Source: JBCBDX01 sp038529265 (GTDB taxonomy: Bacteria > Pseudomonadota > Alphaproteobacteria > Rhizobiales > Rhizobiaceae). From it: DNA of 64,000 nucleotides. Shown in pieces: positions 35,152 through 43,451 of the stretch. Position numbers and translations under genes: made by a program. How positions within the stretch are numbered: position 1 is the stretch's first letter; every line of letters begins with the position of its first letter. The notes under the pieces are model-generated. The model ran no database searches. It was not told the DNA's origin and saw only the letters and a list, made by a program, of their open reading frames with translations. The stretch covers positions 176,986-240,985 of the forward strand of contig JBCBDX010000005.1 in the NCBI GenBank assembly GCA_038529265.1. Direction: 5' to 3'.

Positions 35152-35895
35152 TTAGTTCAATACGCTGGCCAGAAACTCTTTTGTCCGACTTTGCTTGGGC
35201 GCGCTGAAAAGCGCCTCTGGCGGGCCCTGTTCGCACACAACACCCTGATCCATGAAAACGATGCGATCGGCGACTTCGCGGGCAAAGCGCATTTCATGGG
35301 TCGCCAGGATCATGGTCATCCCTTCAGCTGACAACTGGCGCAGGACATCCAGTACTTCGCCCACCAACTCCGGGTCGAGCGCAGATGTCACTTCATCAAA
35401 AAGCATGACTTCCGGCTGCATGGCCAATGCGCGGATGATCGCCACGCGCTGCTGTTGCCCGCCGGACAATTGGTCAGGATATTTTGCCATGTGATCTTCA
35501 AGACCGAAACGTTCAAACAGTACTTCTGCGTCCGGCCGCATTGTTTCAGCACTTTTACCAAGCACACGCTTAGGGGCCAGCAATACGTTTTGCAGCGCTG
35601 TCATATGAGGGAAAAGATTGAATGATTGGAACACAATTCCTATTCGCTGGCGGACAGGACCAAGATCCAAACCGGGTTCGGCAATGTCGGTATCATTGAG
35701 GAAAATACAACCGTCATCGACCGGCTCGAGCCCGTTGATACATCGGAGCAATGTTGACTTACCTGAACCTGAGGCACCAATCAGGCAAACCATTTCGCCT
35801 TCACCGACTTGCAGATCGATGCCTCGTAAAACAATATTTGAGCCAAATGACTTGATAACGCCTTGCAGGCGTAATTTTGGTTCAGCTTCGGGCAT
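35152..35895 (-). CDS. Amino acid ABC transporter ATP-binding protein
   Basis: A 247-residue ATPase of the GlnQ/HisP type. Walker A is GASGSGKSTLLRCINGLE, the signature QLSGGQQQRVAIIRAL, Walker B VMLFDEVTSALDPEL, and the H-loop ATHEMRFAREVADR. It overlaps the permease gene by 14 bp and forms the third gene of a binding protein-permease-ATPase operon. Substrate probably a polar amino acid or related amine, but unproven. Confidence 0.94.
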   Translation of the reverse strand: MPEAEPKLRLQGVIKSFGSNIVLRGIDLQVGEGEMVCLIGASGSGKSTLLRCINGLEPVDDGCIFLNDTDIAEPGLDLGPVRQRIGIVFQSFNLFPHMTALQNVLLAPKRVLGKSAETMRPDAEVLFERFGLEDHMAKYPDQLSGGQQQRVAIIRALAMQPEVMLFDEVTSALDPELVGEVLDVLRQLSAEGMTMILATHEMRFAREVADRIVFMDQGVVCEQGPPEALFSAPKQSRTKEFLASVLN

Positions 35896-36691
35896 TACGC
35901 TGCCTGTTTACGAGATAATCAGCGTACCGCGTCGCAGGAATTGTGACCGCCAGAAAGATCACGGCAGCCACCACATAAGGTGTGAAATTCGCCAGTAGGC
36001 TTTTGTAAATCCCGGCTTGACGCAGGATCTCCACCGGCCCGATGAAACTTAAGAGCGCAACATCCTTTTGCAAAGCGATGAGCATGTTCATGTTTGCTGG
36101 CACAACGCGCCGTATTGCTTGTGGCAAAATGATGTCACGCATAACGCTGCGCTCGCTCATGCCCAGTGATAACCCGGCTGCACGTTGACTTGGATGCACA
36201 CTCTCAATGCCGGAGCGTATGATCTCCGCCACATAGGCGGAGTATGTGAGCACCAGAGCCACAGTGCCCCAGATGTAAGGTGAGTTGTACGGACGCGGCA
36301 GGCCAAGGCCGGGGATGCCAAAGCCGATGAGGTAAATCACCAAGACAACCGGCAGGCCACGAAAAATATCCACATAGGCCGCGCCAAAAAACCGAAGCGG
36401 AAAAAATGCCGGGGCTTGGACCGATCGCGCTAACGCAATGAGCAGACCCATCAGCGCAACCAGCGGAGCGCTCCACGCAAAAATCGCGATATTGAGCATG
36501 AACGCTTCCAGCATTTTCGGAAACGTTTGAACAAAAACCTCGCCAGAAAAAAAGCTCTGTTGCACACGCGGCCAGCCGGGCGCCAACGGCACCAAAACGA
36601 TGATCGCAGCCAACGCCAAAACCGTGCTGCCCGACGCGATCATGGTGGCGCGCCGACGCTGGCGCGCCTCATAAGTGGCACGTCTGCTCAT
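35882..36691 (-). CDS. Amino acid ABC transporter permease
   Basis: A 269-residue HisM/GlnP-type inner-membrane permease with about five helices. The family coupling motif is LSLGMSERSVMRDIILPQAI, with IFRGLPVVLVIYLIGFGIPG upstream. Only one permease gene is present, so it probably works as a homodimer. An N-terminal Arg-rich segment (RRATYEARQRRRATMI) precedes the first helix. Confidence 0.93.
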   Translation of the reverse strand: MSRRATYEARQRRRATMIASGSTVLALAAIIVLVPLAPGWPRVQQSFFSGEVFVQTFPKMLEAFMLNIAIFAWSAPLVALMGLLIALARSVQAPAFFPLRFFGAAYVDIFRGLPVVLVIYLIGFGIPGLGLPRPYNSPYIWGTVALVLTYSAYVAEIIRSGIESVHPSQRAAGLSLGMSERSVMRDIILPQAIRRVVPANMNMLIALQKDVALLSFIGPVEILRQAGIYKSLLANFTPYVVAAVIFLAVTIPATRYADYLVNRQRNARS

Positions 36692-36703
36692 GCTTAAGCT
36701 TGC

Positions 36704-37546
36704 TTATTCAACCAAAGGCACATCGGTGGCAGCTTGCAGCCATTGAGCTTCGATTTCAGCCAGCTTGCCACCTGCTTTTAGCGCGCCGAGTGCATCATTC
36801 ACGCACTGCTTCAGATCGCTGCCTTCCTCCATGAGGAGACCGAACTGGTCCGGGTTGTCGGACTGCCCTGCGGGGAACTGGCCAAGGACAACGCCATTGT
36901 CCATCTGCACCGCCGAAATAAAGAGCGCCGTCGGCAAATCGAAAATGGCCGCATCAATCTGACCGGCCTGCATGGCTGCAACCGCATTGGCATTGTCATC
37001 ATAGAAAAGCGGATCGCTTTCAGGTTGGATAACTTCGGTCACCACAGGCAGCGCCGTTGTTGCCTGTACCACGCCCCATTTCAAACTCTTGAGCTGGTCG
37101 AGCTTCGGCTCAAGACCGCCCTCAACAGCTGACTGTGTAACCAGCACGGCCGCTGCAGCCGAATAATAGGCGTCGGAGAAATCAATCACTTTCTCACGAT
37201 CTTCGGTGATCGAATATTGCTGCAAATTGAAATCGAAGTTCTTTGCGCCCGGCTGAATGGCCTCGTCAAAGCTCGTACGTACCCATGTAACGTCGTCAGC
37301 GGAAAACCCCATCTCCTCTGCTACTGCGTATGCTACGGCCGCTTCAAAGCCCTCACCCGCTTCAGGTGCATCATTGTGCACCCAAGGATAGTAGGCCGGA
37401 TTTCCGGTGGCGATCGTCAACTTGCCCTCGGTGATGGTCTTGCCGCCAGCGCAATGTCCTGCCGCAAATGCAGTGCCAGATAGGTTTGCCAACGCGAACG
37501 CTGCGCCAGCAAGAACTGAAGTCTTCAAAGCGTGTCTCACTCTCAT
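36704..37546 (-). CDS. Amino acid ABC transporter substrate-binding protein
   Basis: A 280-residue periplasmic binding protein of the SBP_bac_3 type. Signal peptide VRHALKTSVLAGAAFALANL with cleavage near AFA-A; mature part KLTIATGNPAYYPWV, GFEAAVAYAVAEEMGF, FDFNLQQYSITEDREKVIDF and WGVVQATTALPVV are characteristic. First gene of the transporter operon, 12 bp before the permease. ATG 37546 with GGGAGC upstream is used instead of the longer frame to 37612. Confidence 0.93.
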   Translation of the reverse strand: MRVRHALKTSVLAGAAFALANLSGTAFAAGHCAGGKTITEGKLTIATGNPAYYPWVHNDAPEAGEGFEAAVAYAVAEEMGFSADDVTWVRTSFDEAIQPGAKNFDFNLQQYSITEDREKVIDFSDAYYSAAAAVLVTQSAVEGGLEPKLDQLKSLKWGVVQATTALPVVTEVIQPESDPLFYDDNANAVAAMQAGQIDAAIFDLPTALFISAVQMDNGVVLGQFPAGQSDNPDQFGLLMEEGSDLKQCVNDALGALKAGGKLAEIEAQWLQAATDVPLVE

Positions 37547-37779
37547 GCTCCCGGATGTTAAGATTGGAACTTGCTCCGGTGATTTATTGGGCAAGCGGAG
37601 CACATTGTCCATGATAAGGCTGCTGAAAGCGCAGCCATATATTTTGCTCGAGACGCATCGCGCGCTGATTTTTTGGAAATAGTTGGGAAATGTCCGCGCA
37701 GTTTGGCTTCTTCAGGGTCTTGAGCTAAGCCCGAGCTGGCGTCAAAGACGTCCGGTTCGACTGAATAGGGAATGAAATC

Positions 37780-38781
37780 GTGGACGTTTTGATGGACTTC
37801 GGCCTGAGTGTTGCCCGTCAATTCCAGTCGCCGACGCTTGCATTCCTCATTGGCGGGATTTTGCTGGCTGCATCCGGTTCCAAGCTTGTTATCCCGGACG
37901 CAATCTACAAGTTTGCGGTTTTCATGTTGCTTATGCGGATTGGCCTGAACGGCGGCATGGAAATTCGGGAGGCCAATCTTGCCGACATGGTTCTTCCGAT
38001 GCTGGCTGCCATCGTCCTCGGCGCGGGCATCGTGCTTCTTGGCCTTGTTACGCTAGCTCGACTTCCAGGTATCAAACGTGATGATGCGATTGCGACTGCT
38101 GGCCTTTTTGGCGCAGTAAGCGCCTCTACGCTCGGTGCAGCTATGGTGCTCCTTGAGCAAAGCGAAATCGCCTATGAGGCTTGGGTTCCCGCGCTCTACC
38201 CGTTCATGGATATTCCGGCGCTGGTCCTTGCCATTGTTTTGGCCCGCATGAATGTAGAAAAGAAGGATAAGTCCAAAGGCAAGCGGATATCAGTCTGGAC
38301 GGTTGTGAAGGAAAGCCTTCAGGGATCGGCTTTGTCGGCTCTTATCCTTGGTCTGCTACTAGGACTATTTACACGCCCAGATCGGGTTTTTGAAACATTC
38401 TACGACCCGTTGTTCCGGGGGCTTCTCTCCGTTTTGATGCTGATCATGGGTATGGAAGCGTGGCAACGATTGGCCGAACTCCGGCGCGTTGCGCAATGGT
38501 ATGCGGTCTATGCAGCACTAATGCCGATCGTACACGGACTGATCGCCTTTGCCATGGGTTATGGCATTCATTTGCTGACGGGTTTCAGCCCGGGCGGCGT
38601 AATCCTCCTGGCGGTTTTGGCAACATTGTCATCGGACATATCCGGCCCCCCGACTTTGCGGGCTGGCATTCCAAGTGCAAATCCTGCGAGCTATATTGGT
38701 GCTTCCACCAGCGTCGGTACGCCAATTGCCATCGGTGTCGGCATTCCGTTTTACATCGCGTTGGCGGAGTTGGTGTTTTGA
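37780..38781 (+). CDS. Sodium-dependent bicarbonate transporter family permease (SbtA-like)
   Basis: A 333-residue membrane protein with about 10 helices in two repeats, matching the SbtA (DUF897) family of high-affinity sodium/bicarbonate symporters: RIGLNGGMEIREANLADMVL, TAGLFGAVSASTLGAAMVLL and the C-terminal SSDISGPPTLRAGIPSANPA. GTG 37780 is used; ATG 37792 is possible. It faces a P-II-like gene of the SbtB kind across 30 bp, supporting the assignment. In heterotrophs its role may be bicarbonate supply for carboxylases. Confidence 0.88.
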   Translation: MDVLMDFGLSVARQFQSPTLAFLIGGILLAASGSKLVIPDAIYKFAVFMLLMRIGLNGGMEIREANLADMVLPMLAAIVLGAGIVLLGLVTLARLPGIKRDDAIATAGLFGAVSASTLGAAMVLLEQSEIAYEAWVPALYPFMDIPALVLAIVLARMNVEKKDKSKGKRISVWTVVKESLQGSALSALILGLLLGLFTRPDRVFETFYDPLFRGLLSVLMLIMGMEAWQRLAELRRVAQWYAVYAALMPIVHGLIAFAMGYGIHLLTGFSPGGVILLAVLATLSSDISGPPTLRAGIPSANPASYIGASTSVGTPIAIGVGIPFYIALAELVF

Positions 38782-38811
38782 TGATCCACCAAGTGTGCAG
38801 TACCGGCACAA

Positions 38812-39132
38812 TCAGATTTTGAATTTACCCGGGCGCAATATTTCAACCGGCACCACATACGTTATGCCGGAATAATCGTCGAAGTAGGTCTCGACTACTG
38901 CCTCAGTAATGCGTTCAGCCACTTCATGTTCGGGAACGATAACCTCTATTTTTACGTTCTCCAGCACGCCGGCAATCTGAGGCACGCGGTCGATGCGCCG
39001 CTTGCCACGGCTGCCTTTGCCACCTGCTGAGGTATAGGTGTAGCCCGTCGCGCCATGCTCCTCGAGCAACTCTGCTACGCCTTCAAGTATCGAGCGCTCG
39101 GTGATGATTACAATTTTTGTCGCAGCGTGCAT
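38812..39132 (-). CDS. P-II family regulatory protein (SbtB-like)
   Basis: A 106-residue GlnB-fold protein: KIVIITERSILEGVAELLEE, a short T-loop region GYTYTSAGGKGSRG, and VKIEVIVPEHEVAERITEAV. It lacks the classical PII uridylylation Tyr context, as SbtB proteins do. Known SbtB proteins bind adenyl nucleotides and gate SbtA. Here it is convergent with the SbtA-like gene rather than in an operon with it. The start is set at ATG 39132 rather than the frame limit at 39168. Confidence 0.85.
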   Translation of the reverse strand: MHAATKIVIITERSILEGVAELLEEHGATGYTYTSAGGKGSRGKRRIDRVPQIAGVLENVKIEVIVPEHEVAERITEAVVETYFDDYSGITYVVPVEILRPGKFKI

Positions 39133-39226
39133 GTTATTCCCAGATGTCTTGTCGTGTCCGTGTTGCATGGGTGGCCTTTAGACAAGGTCAACCAGTGGCT
39201 TAAGTCAAACCGGCTTGCAGCATTGA

Positions 39227-40354
39227 TCAGGCAAATGCTGTGCTCTGGAGGAAAAACCAGACACCTGCCAACCCTATGGCGACGGAGGCGGGAACAGCAA
39301 TGAACTTTCGATACCAAGGTTGGTCCCAAACTGTGACACCAATGAGCAAAAATGCGATCACAAGCACGAGCCAATGGCCTGCATCGACGCCCAGATTGAA
39401 GGCGAATGCATTGAGCGCCAGTTGGCCATGCTCCAAGCCAGCCTCACGAAGTGCAGACACCAATCCCAAGCCGTGAAGAAACGCGACGATAAACACTAGC
39501 GGCAATCGCAAATGGCTCTTGCCATTAGCAACAATGTTTTCGACCGCCAGTACGAAAACAGCGCCCGACACAATGATATCAGCGGTCGATGTTGCAATGG
39601 AAACAAGGCCAGTAATTCCTAAGCCCAGCGCCGCCAAATGACCAAGAAAAATGGTAACCGCCTGCCAAAACAAAAAGGGCACCCTTGTTGTGAAGAAGAA
39701 AAGTGCAAGTGCAAAGGCAATATGTTCGTAGCCAAGAATGAGGTGCTGAAAGCCCGCCACCAAAGCCAATCTCGCCGTTGACAGTGTTGAAGTCGGCGTG
39801 ATGCTCCCGCGTGGAATGATCTCGCTTGTCGAGCCTGACGTCAGAAGGCCAGTGTAGAGTGTTTCCTCGTCGGCGCCTTCGCTTATCTGCCTTACCAACA
39901 AAGTGCCATATTCACGCGCCCAGCCGAGAGTGACCCCGGCATCACCTTCCGGCAACTGTGCTGTTGCAATAACGATCGTCTCGCGCTGAAGTTCCTGATT
40001 GGGTTCGGCGACAACCTCAACTTCCTGCAAATCCAGCGACAGGCTGGTGAAGCCAATTTCAAGTTTTATGTTACCATCAATGGCCGCCCAGCCTTCATTG
40101 ACCCGCATTGCAAGTTCTTCAGCAGATAGCGCGCGCAACATGTCATAGGCCGCGTTGTTCTCTGCCTCGTCCGTGTTGACCAAGCCATCGAGATCAATGC
40201 CGGCAAGCAATGCTTCCGCATTGAGTGAAATCCTCAAGTCCACGCTGTCTTGACTGACCGTAATATCGGCGATTGCCGGTCTGACCTCATGGGCTTGCGC
40301 TAGAGGGCCAAATAAGAGGAATGTCAGGAAGGCAAAACGCGTTGCAATGGTCAC
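39227..40354 (-). CDS. HupE/UreJ family membrane protein
   Basis: A 375-residue protein with a signal peptide (TIATRFAFLTFLLFGPLAQA, then HEVRPA), a periplasmic domain of about 190 residues and a C-terminal HupE/UreJ domain of six to seven helices: FQHLILGYEHIAFALALFFF with the family His, and FLHGLGLVSALREAG plus FNLGVDAGHWLVLV. HupE/UreJ proteins transport nickel or cobalt. I choose GTG 40354, which gives a signal peptide and leaves 48 bp to the divergent DUF4198 gene. The frame extends into that gene. Confidence 0.85.
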   Translation of the reverse strand: MTIATRFAFLTFLLFGPLAQAHEVRPAIADITVSQDSVDLRISLNAEALLAGIDLDGLVNTDEAENNAAYDMLRALSAEELAMRVNEGWAAIDGNIKLEIGFTSLSLDLQEVEVVAEPNQELQRETIVIATAQLPEGDAGVTLGWAREYGTLLVRQISEGADEETLYTGLLTSGSTSEIIPRGSITPTSTLSTARLALVAGFQHLILGYEHIAFALALFFFTTRVPFLFWQAVTIFLGHLAALGLGITGLVSIATSTADIIVSGAVFVLAVENIVANGKSHLRLPLVFIVAFLHGLGLVSALREAGLEHGQLALNAFAFNLGVDAGHWLVLVIAFLLIGVTVWDQPWYRKFIAVPASVAIGLAGVWFFLQSTAFA

Positions 40355-40402
40355 AGGTTCAGCCGCTACTTTGATGCGCTGAAACAAATTAGGGAAAAGA
40401 GT

Positions 40403-41254
40403 ATGCACTTTACGAATAGCCCCCTGCTCAAAATCGCCATGGCAAGCATGGTAACTTCCCTTACGACAATTGATGCCGTCAGTCACGAACTGTGGATCGA
40501 CCCTGAGCGATTTTCGATCACGATTGATGAGCAAGTAAGGGCTGATTTGAGGGTGGGCGAAAACTATGCAGGCGGTACATCCCCGTATCTGCCGACGCGC
40601 ACGGAACGGTTCGAATTCTATTTTGGTGGCACCGTTTCAAACATTGGCGGCAGAGCAGGCGACCGACCAGCCATCCAGTTTGAGGCGCAACAAGAGGGTC
40701 TCTTGGTAATCGCCTACGAGTCCGATGTTTCAACCGTACGTTACACGGAATTTGAAAAGTTCAAGGCCTTTGTGGACCACAAGAATTTCGAAGGGGCGCT
40801 GGAAGCTCATGCGGCGCGCAAGCTTTCAACCGATGATTTTGTTGAAACCTACTCGCGCCATGCCAAATCCCTTGTCGCTGTGGGTGATGGCGCTGGCAGT
40901 GATGTTGCAGTAGGCATGATCACCGAGATTATTGCGCTTGATAATCCTTATAATGTCGATGTCACGCAAGGCATGCGGGTTCAGGTCAATTATCTCGGTT
41001 CGCCACGTGCCAATGCTCAGGTGGAGATTTACGCGCGCCCGAATGGCGAAGGAAACGCTTCGCAAAATGTGACCGTCGACACAGTTTTTACCGATCATGC
41101 CGGCATCGCAACCATCCCGATCCAAGCTGGCTACGACTTTATGCTGGACGCCGTGGTTTTACGAGAGCCGCCGCCGGAGCGGGCCGAAATTCGTGACGCC
41201 GTCTGGGATAGTCTATGGGCCAATATGAGCTTTTCCGTTCCTATGGGGCGCTAG
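40403..41254 (+). CDS. DUF4198 domain-containing exported protein
   Basis: A 283-residue protein with an N-terminal leader (LKIAMASMVTSLTTIDAVSH) and a DUF4198 beta-rich architecture: HELWIDPERFSITIDEQVRA near the start, and DVTQGMRVQVNYLGSPRANA with YARPNGEG and TDHAGIATIPIQAGYDFML forming a carboxypeptidase-regulatory-like second domain. DUF4198 proteins (NikK-like) are linked to nickel or cobalt uptake in other bacteria. The divergent HupE/UreJ neighbour supports that role. Its end overlaps the SLC13 gene by 4 bp. Confidence 0.83.
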   Translation: MHFTNSPLLKIAMASMVTSLTTIDAVSHELWIDPERFSITIDEQVRADLRVGENYAGGTSPYLPTRTERFEFYFGGTVSNIGGRAGDRPAIQFEAQQEGLLVIAYESDVSTVRYTEFEKFKAFVDHKNFEGALEAHAARKLSTDDFVETYSRHAKSLVAVGDGAGSDVAVGMITEIIALDNPYNVDVTQGMRVQVNYLGSPRANAQVEIYARPNGEGNASQNVTVDTVFTDHAGIATIPIQAGYDFMLDAVVLREPPPERAEIRDAVWDSLWANMSFSVPMGR

Positions 41255-43038
41255 CCGGCAAGGGGCCAGATACGCGGAATGATCAGCATTGCGACGGCAA
41301 AAGTAGTCGCATCAACCAACAATCCGACCCGCAGAAAATCGGTAAAGCGGTAGCCTCCTGCGTTGTAGACCAGCGTGTTGGTTTGATAGCCTATCGGCGT
41401 GATAAAGCTCGCTGAGGCAGCCAACATGACCGCGACAACAAACGGGCGCGGATCAAGTCCAAGTGCTGTCGCAAGTCCAATGGCGATGGGCGTCAATATC
41501 ACTGCAACCGCATTGTTGGTGACAAGTTCGGTCAAAACAGTTGTCAAAATGTAGATGGCCGCCAAAGCGATAAGTGGGGACAAATCCTGTAATATCGGCA
41601 CCATGAAACCGACAAGATATTCCACCAGCTGCGTACGTTGCATCGCCATACCGATGGTAAGCATGGCAAATATCAGCCCGAGAATACGCCAGTCTACTGC
41701 CTGAACCGCTTCTTCCGGTTCAACGCATTTTGTCGCCAATACGATGACTGCGCCAACAAGAGCCAATGCTGAAATGGGCATCAGATTAAAGGCGGCGCCC
41801 AGGAGCACCAACAATGTCACGCCAATGGCAATTGGCGCGCGGGAACGCCGGTAACCGCGTTCACTTGGTTCGGATACATTGACCAAGCCGTTTTCTTCAG
41901 CAAAGCGTGCAAGATCCTCCGGCGCACCCTCTATAAGTAATGTGTCGCCAACCGAGAGCGGCGTGGTTTCAAAACGGTCGGCCATGTTCGTACCACCGCG
42001 GTGCAGGGCGATTGGATAAATGCCGTATCGCCGCCTCAGGCGAAGATGGCGCAAAGTCCGGTTTAAGATACGTGCGCCAGGACCAATCAATATCTCCATG
42101 ATTTCAGAACGGCGGGCATCCGTCTGTTGCACATTCCTAAGACGTGGCGCCTCCAACTCTCCTTCTTCTTTCATCGAGAGTATCTCAGCCACGGACGAAC
42201 GCAGCACCACGATGTCACCGGCCGACAATATCACCTCGTCCAGCTCGCGCCGGAGTGAAGCATCACCGCGCAACACGTCTATGATACGGCGATCAATTTG
42301 GTTGAAGACCTGAACATCCTTGGCTCGAACACCAATATGTTCCGAACCTTCTTCAATAACAGCCTGAACGATAAAACGGCGCTCACCGGATTTGGAAGCA
42401 TTTGCCATGCTTGCGCGATCCGGCAGCAGCCCGCGTGCCAGGAACATAACGATGATACCGGCTACTGTGGCTGCGATACCGAGTGGCGCAACTTCAAAAA
42501 TGTGAAATGGCGCCAAGCCGGCTTCACGGGCAACGCTGTCCACCAAAAGGTTCGTCGATGTGCCAATCAGGGTGCATGTACCACCAAGAATTGCCGCATA
42601 AGAAAGTGGGATCAGAATTTTCGACGGCGACTGCTCGGTTTGTGCAGCGATACGGATCGCAACCGGGATCATCAGCATGATCAGCGGTGTGTTGTTCATC
42701 ACCGCAGACATCGCTGCAGCGGCCAGAAGAAAAGCAAAAAAGGTCAGCGTGGGCCGTCTTTTGGCCTGGGCCGACGCATTCCGTGCAACTTGTTCGATTG
42801 ATCCGGTGCGCAGCAGCCCTGCTGAAATCACAAACATGGCCGCGATTGTCACCAACGCCGTCGACGATAAAATCGAGAGGACATCGTCCATAGACAATAT
42901 GCCAGCCAGCAGAAGTGCTGCGACGCCAATGCCGGCCGTGATTTCAGGCGGCCGCCACTCTGACGCAAAACCGGCAAACACAGCCAAAACGACAAGTGAG
43001 GTGAAGACTGCTTGCCAATAGGTGAAAAAATCCGCCAT
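41251..43038 (-). CDS. SLC13 family permease with TrkA-C domains
   Basis: A 595-residue transporter. About six helices at the N-terminus (FTSLVVLAVFAGFASEWR onward, MNNTPLIMLMIPVAIRIAAQ) and six at the C-terminus (TNNAVAVILTPIAIGLATAL, SASFITPIGYQTNTLVYNAG) are typical of the anion (sulfate, dicarboxylate) SLC13/CitMHS group. Two cytosolic TrkA-C (RCK_C) domains lie between, around residues 210-390 (GDIVVLRSSVAEIL, GDTLLIEGAPEDLARFAEEN). Substrate not predictable. Followed on its 5' side by slyX. Confidence 0.93.
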   Translation of the reverse strand: MADFFTYWQAVFTSLVVLAVFAGFASEWRPPEITAGIGVAALLLAGILSMDDVLSILSSTALVTIAAMFVISAGLLRTGSIEQVARNASAQAKRRPTLTFFAFLLAAAAMSAVMNNTPLIMLMIPVAIRIAAQTEQSPSKILIPLSYAAILGGTCTLIGTSTNLLVDSVAREAGLAPFHIFEVAPLGIAATVAGIIVMFLARGLLPDRASMANASKSGERRFIVQAVIEEGSEHIGVRAKDVQVFNQIDRRIIDVLRGDASLRRELDEVILSAGDIVVLRSSVAEILSMKEEGELEAPRLRNVQQTDARRSEIMEILIGPGARILNRTLRHLRLRRRYGIYPIALHRGGTNMADRFETTPLSVGDTLLIEGAPEDLARFAEENGLVNVSEPSERGYRRSRAPIAIGVTLLVLLGAAFNLMPISALALVGAVIVLATKCVEPEEAVQAVDWRILGLIFAMLTIGMAMQRTQLVEYLVGFMVPILQDLSPLIALAAIYILTTVLTELVTNNAVAVILTPIAIGLATALGLDPRPFVVAVMLAASASFITPIGYQTNTLVYNAGGYRFTDFLRVGLLVDATTFAVAMLIIPRIWPLAG

Positions 43039-43047
43039 CGGCGTTGT

Positions 43048-43275
43048 TTACCAGTGTGGAGGCTTATCGACTGGAACGAGATCGCGAAGTTGCATTTCAG
43101 TGACCGCTGAGCGTCGGCTAAGTGCTTCCAAGCGGGTCTGCAACTCGGCAATTGTCTGGGTGTGCGCAGTTACAACGGCATTTAGCTCTTCAATCAATTT
43201 GGCTTGATGGGCCGAGGCAATCTCCAAAGCTTCGAGCCGATCTTCAACCGTTTTTACAGTGTGCAACTCGTCCAA
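43048..43275 (-). CDS. slyX: SlyX family protein
   Basis: A 75-residue coiled-coil protein: VEDRLEALEIASAHQAKLIE with ELNAVVTAHTQTIAELQTRL and a C-terminal proline-containing tail VPVDKPPHW, typical of SlyX (usual tail P-P-H-Y/W). Function unknown in the family. It lies 9 bp upstream of the SLC13 transporter gene and probably shares its transcript. Confidence 0.88.
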   Translation of the reverse strand: MDELHTVKTVEDRLEALEIASAHQAKLIEELNAVVTAHTQTIAELQTRLEALSRRSAVTEMQLRDLVPVDKPPHW

Positions 43276-43451
43276 TATGAGCTCCGCGCTTCATTTCCAG
43301 CTCCGACTGCTAGCATGGTGCGCGAGGCGTGCAAATCCCCGACGAGAATTGTCTTCCCCTAACCTTTTGAAGAGATGTGCGTTTCCCACTGGATTCGAAG
43401 ATTTGCCGTGCTAGGCTGATTTGCAACAGCATGATTGGGAGCATTGGCGGC

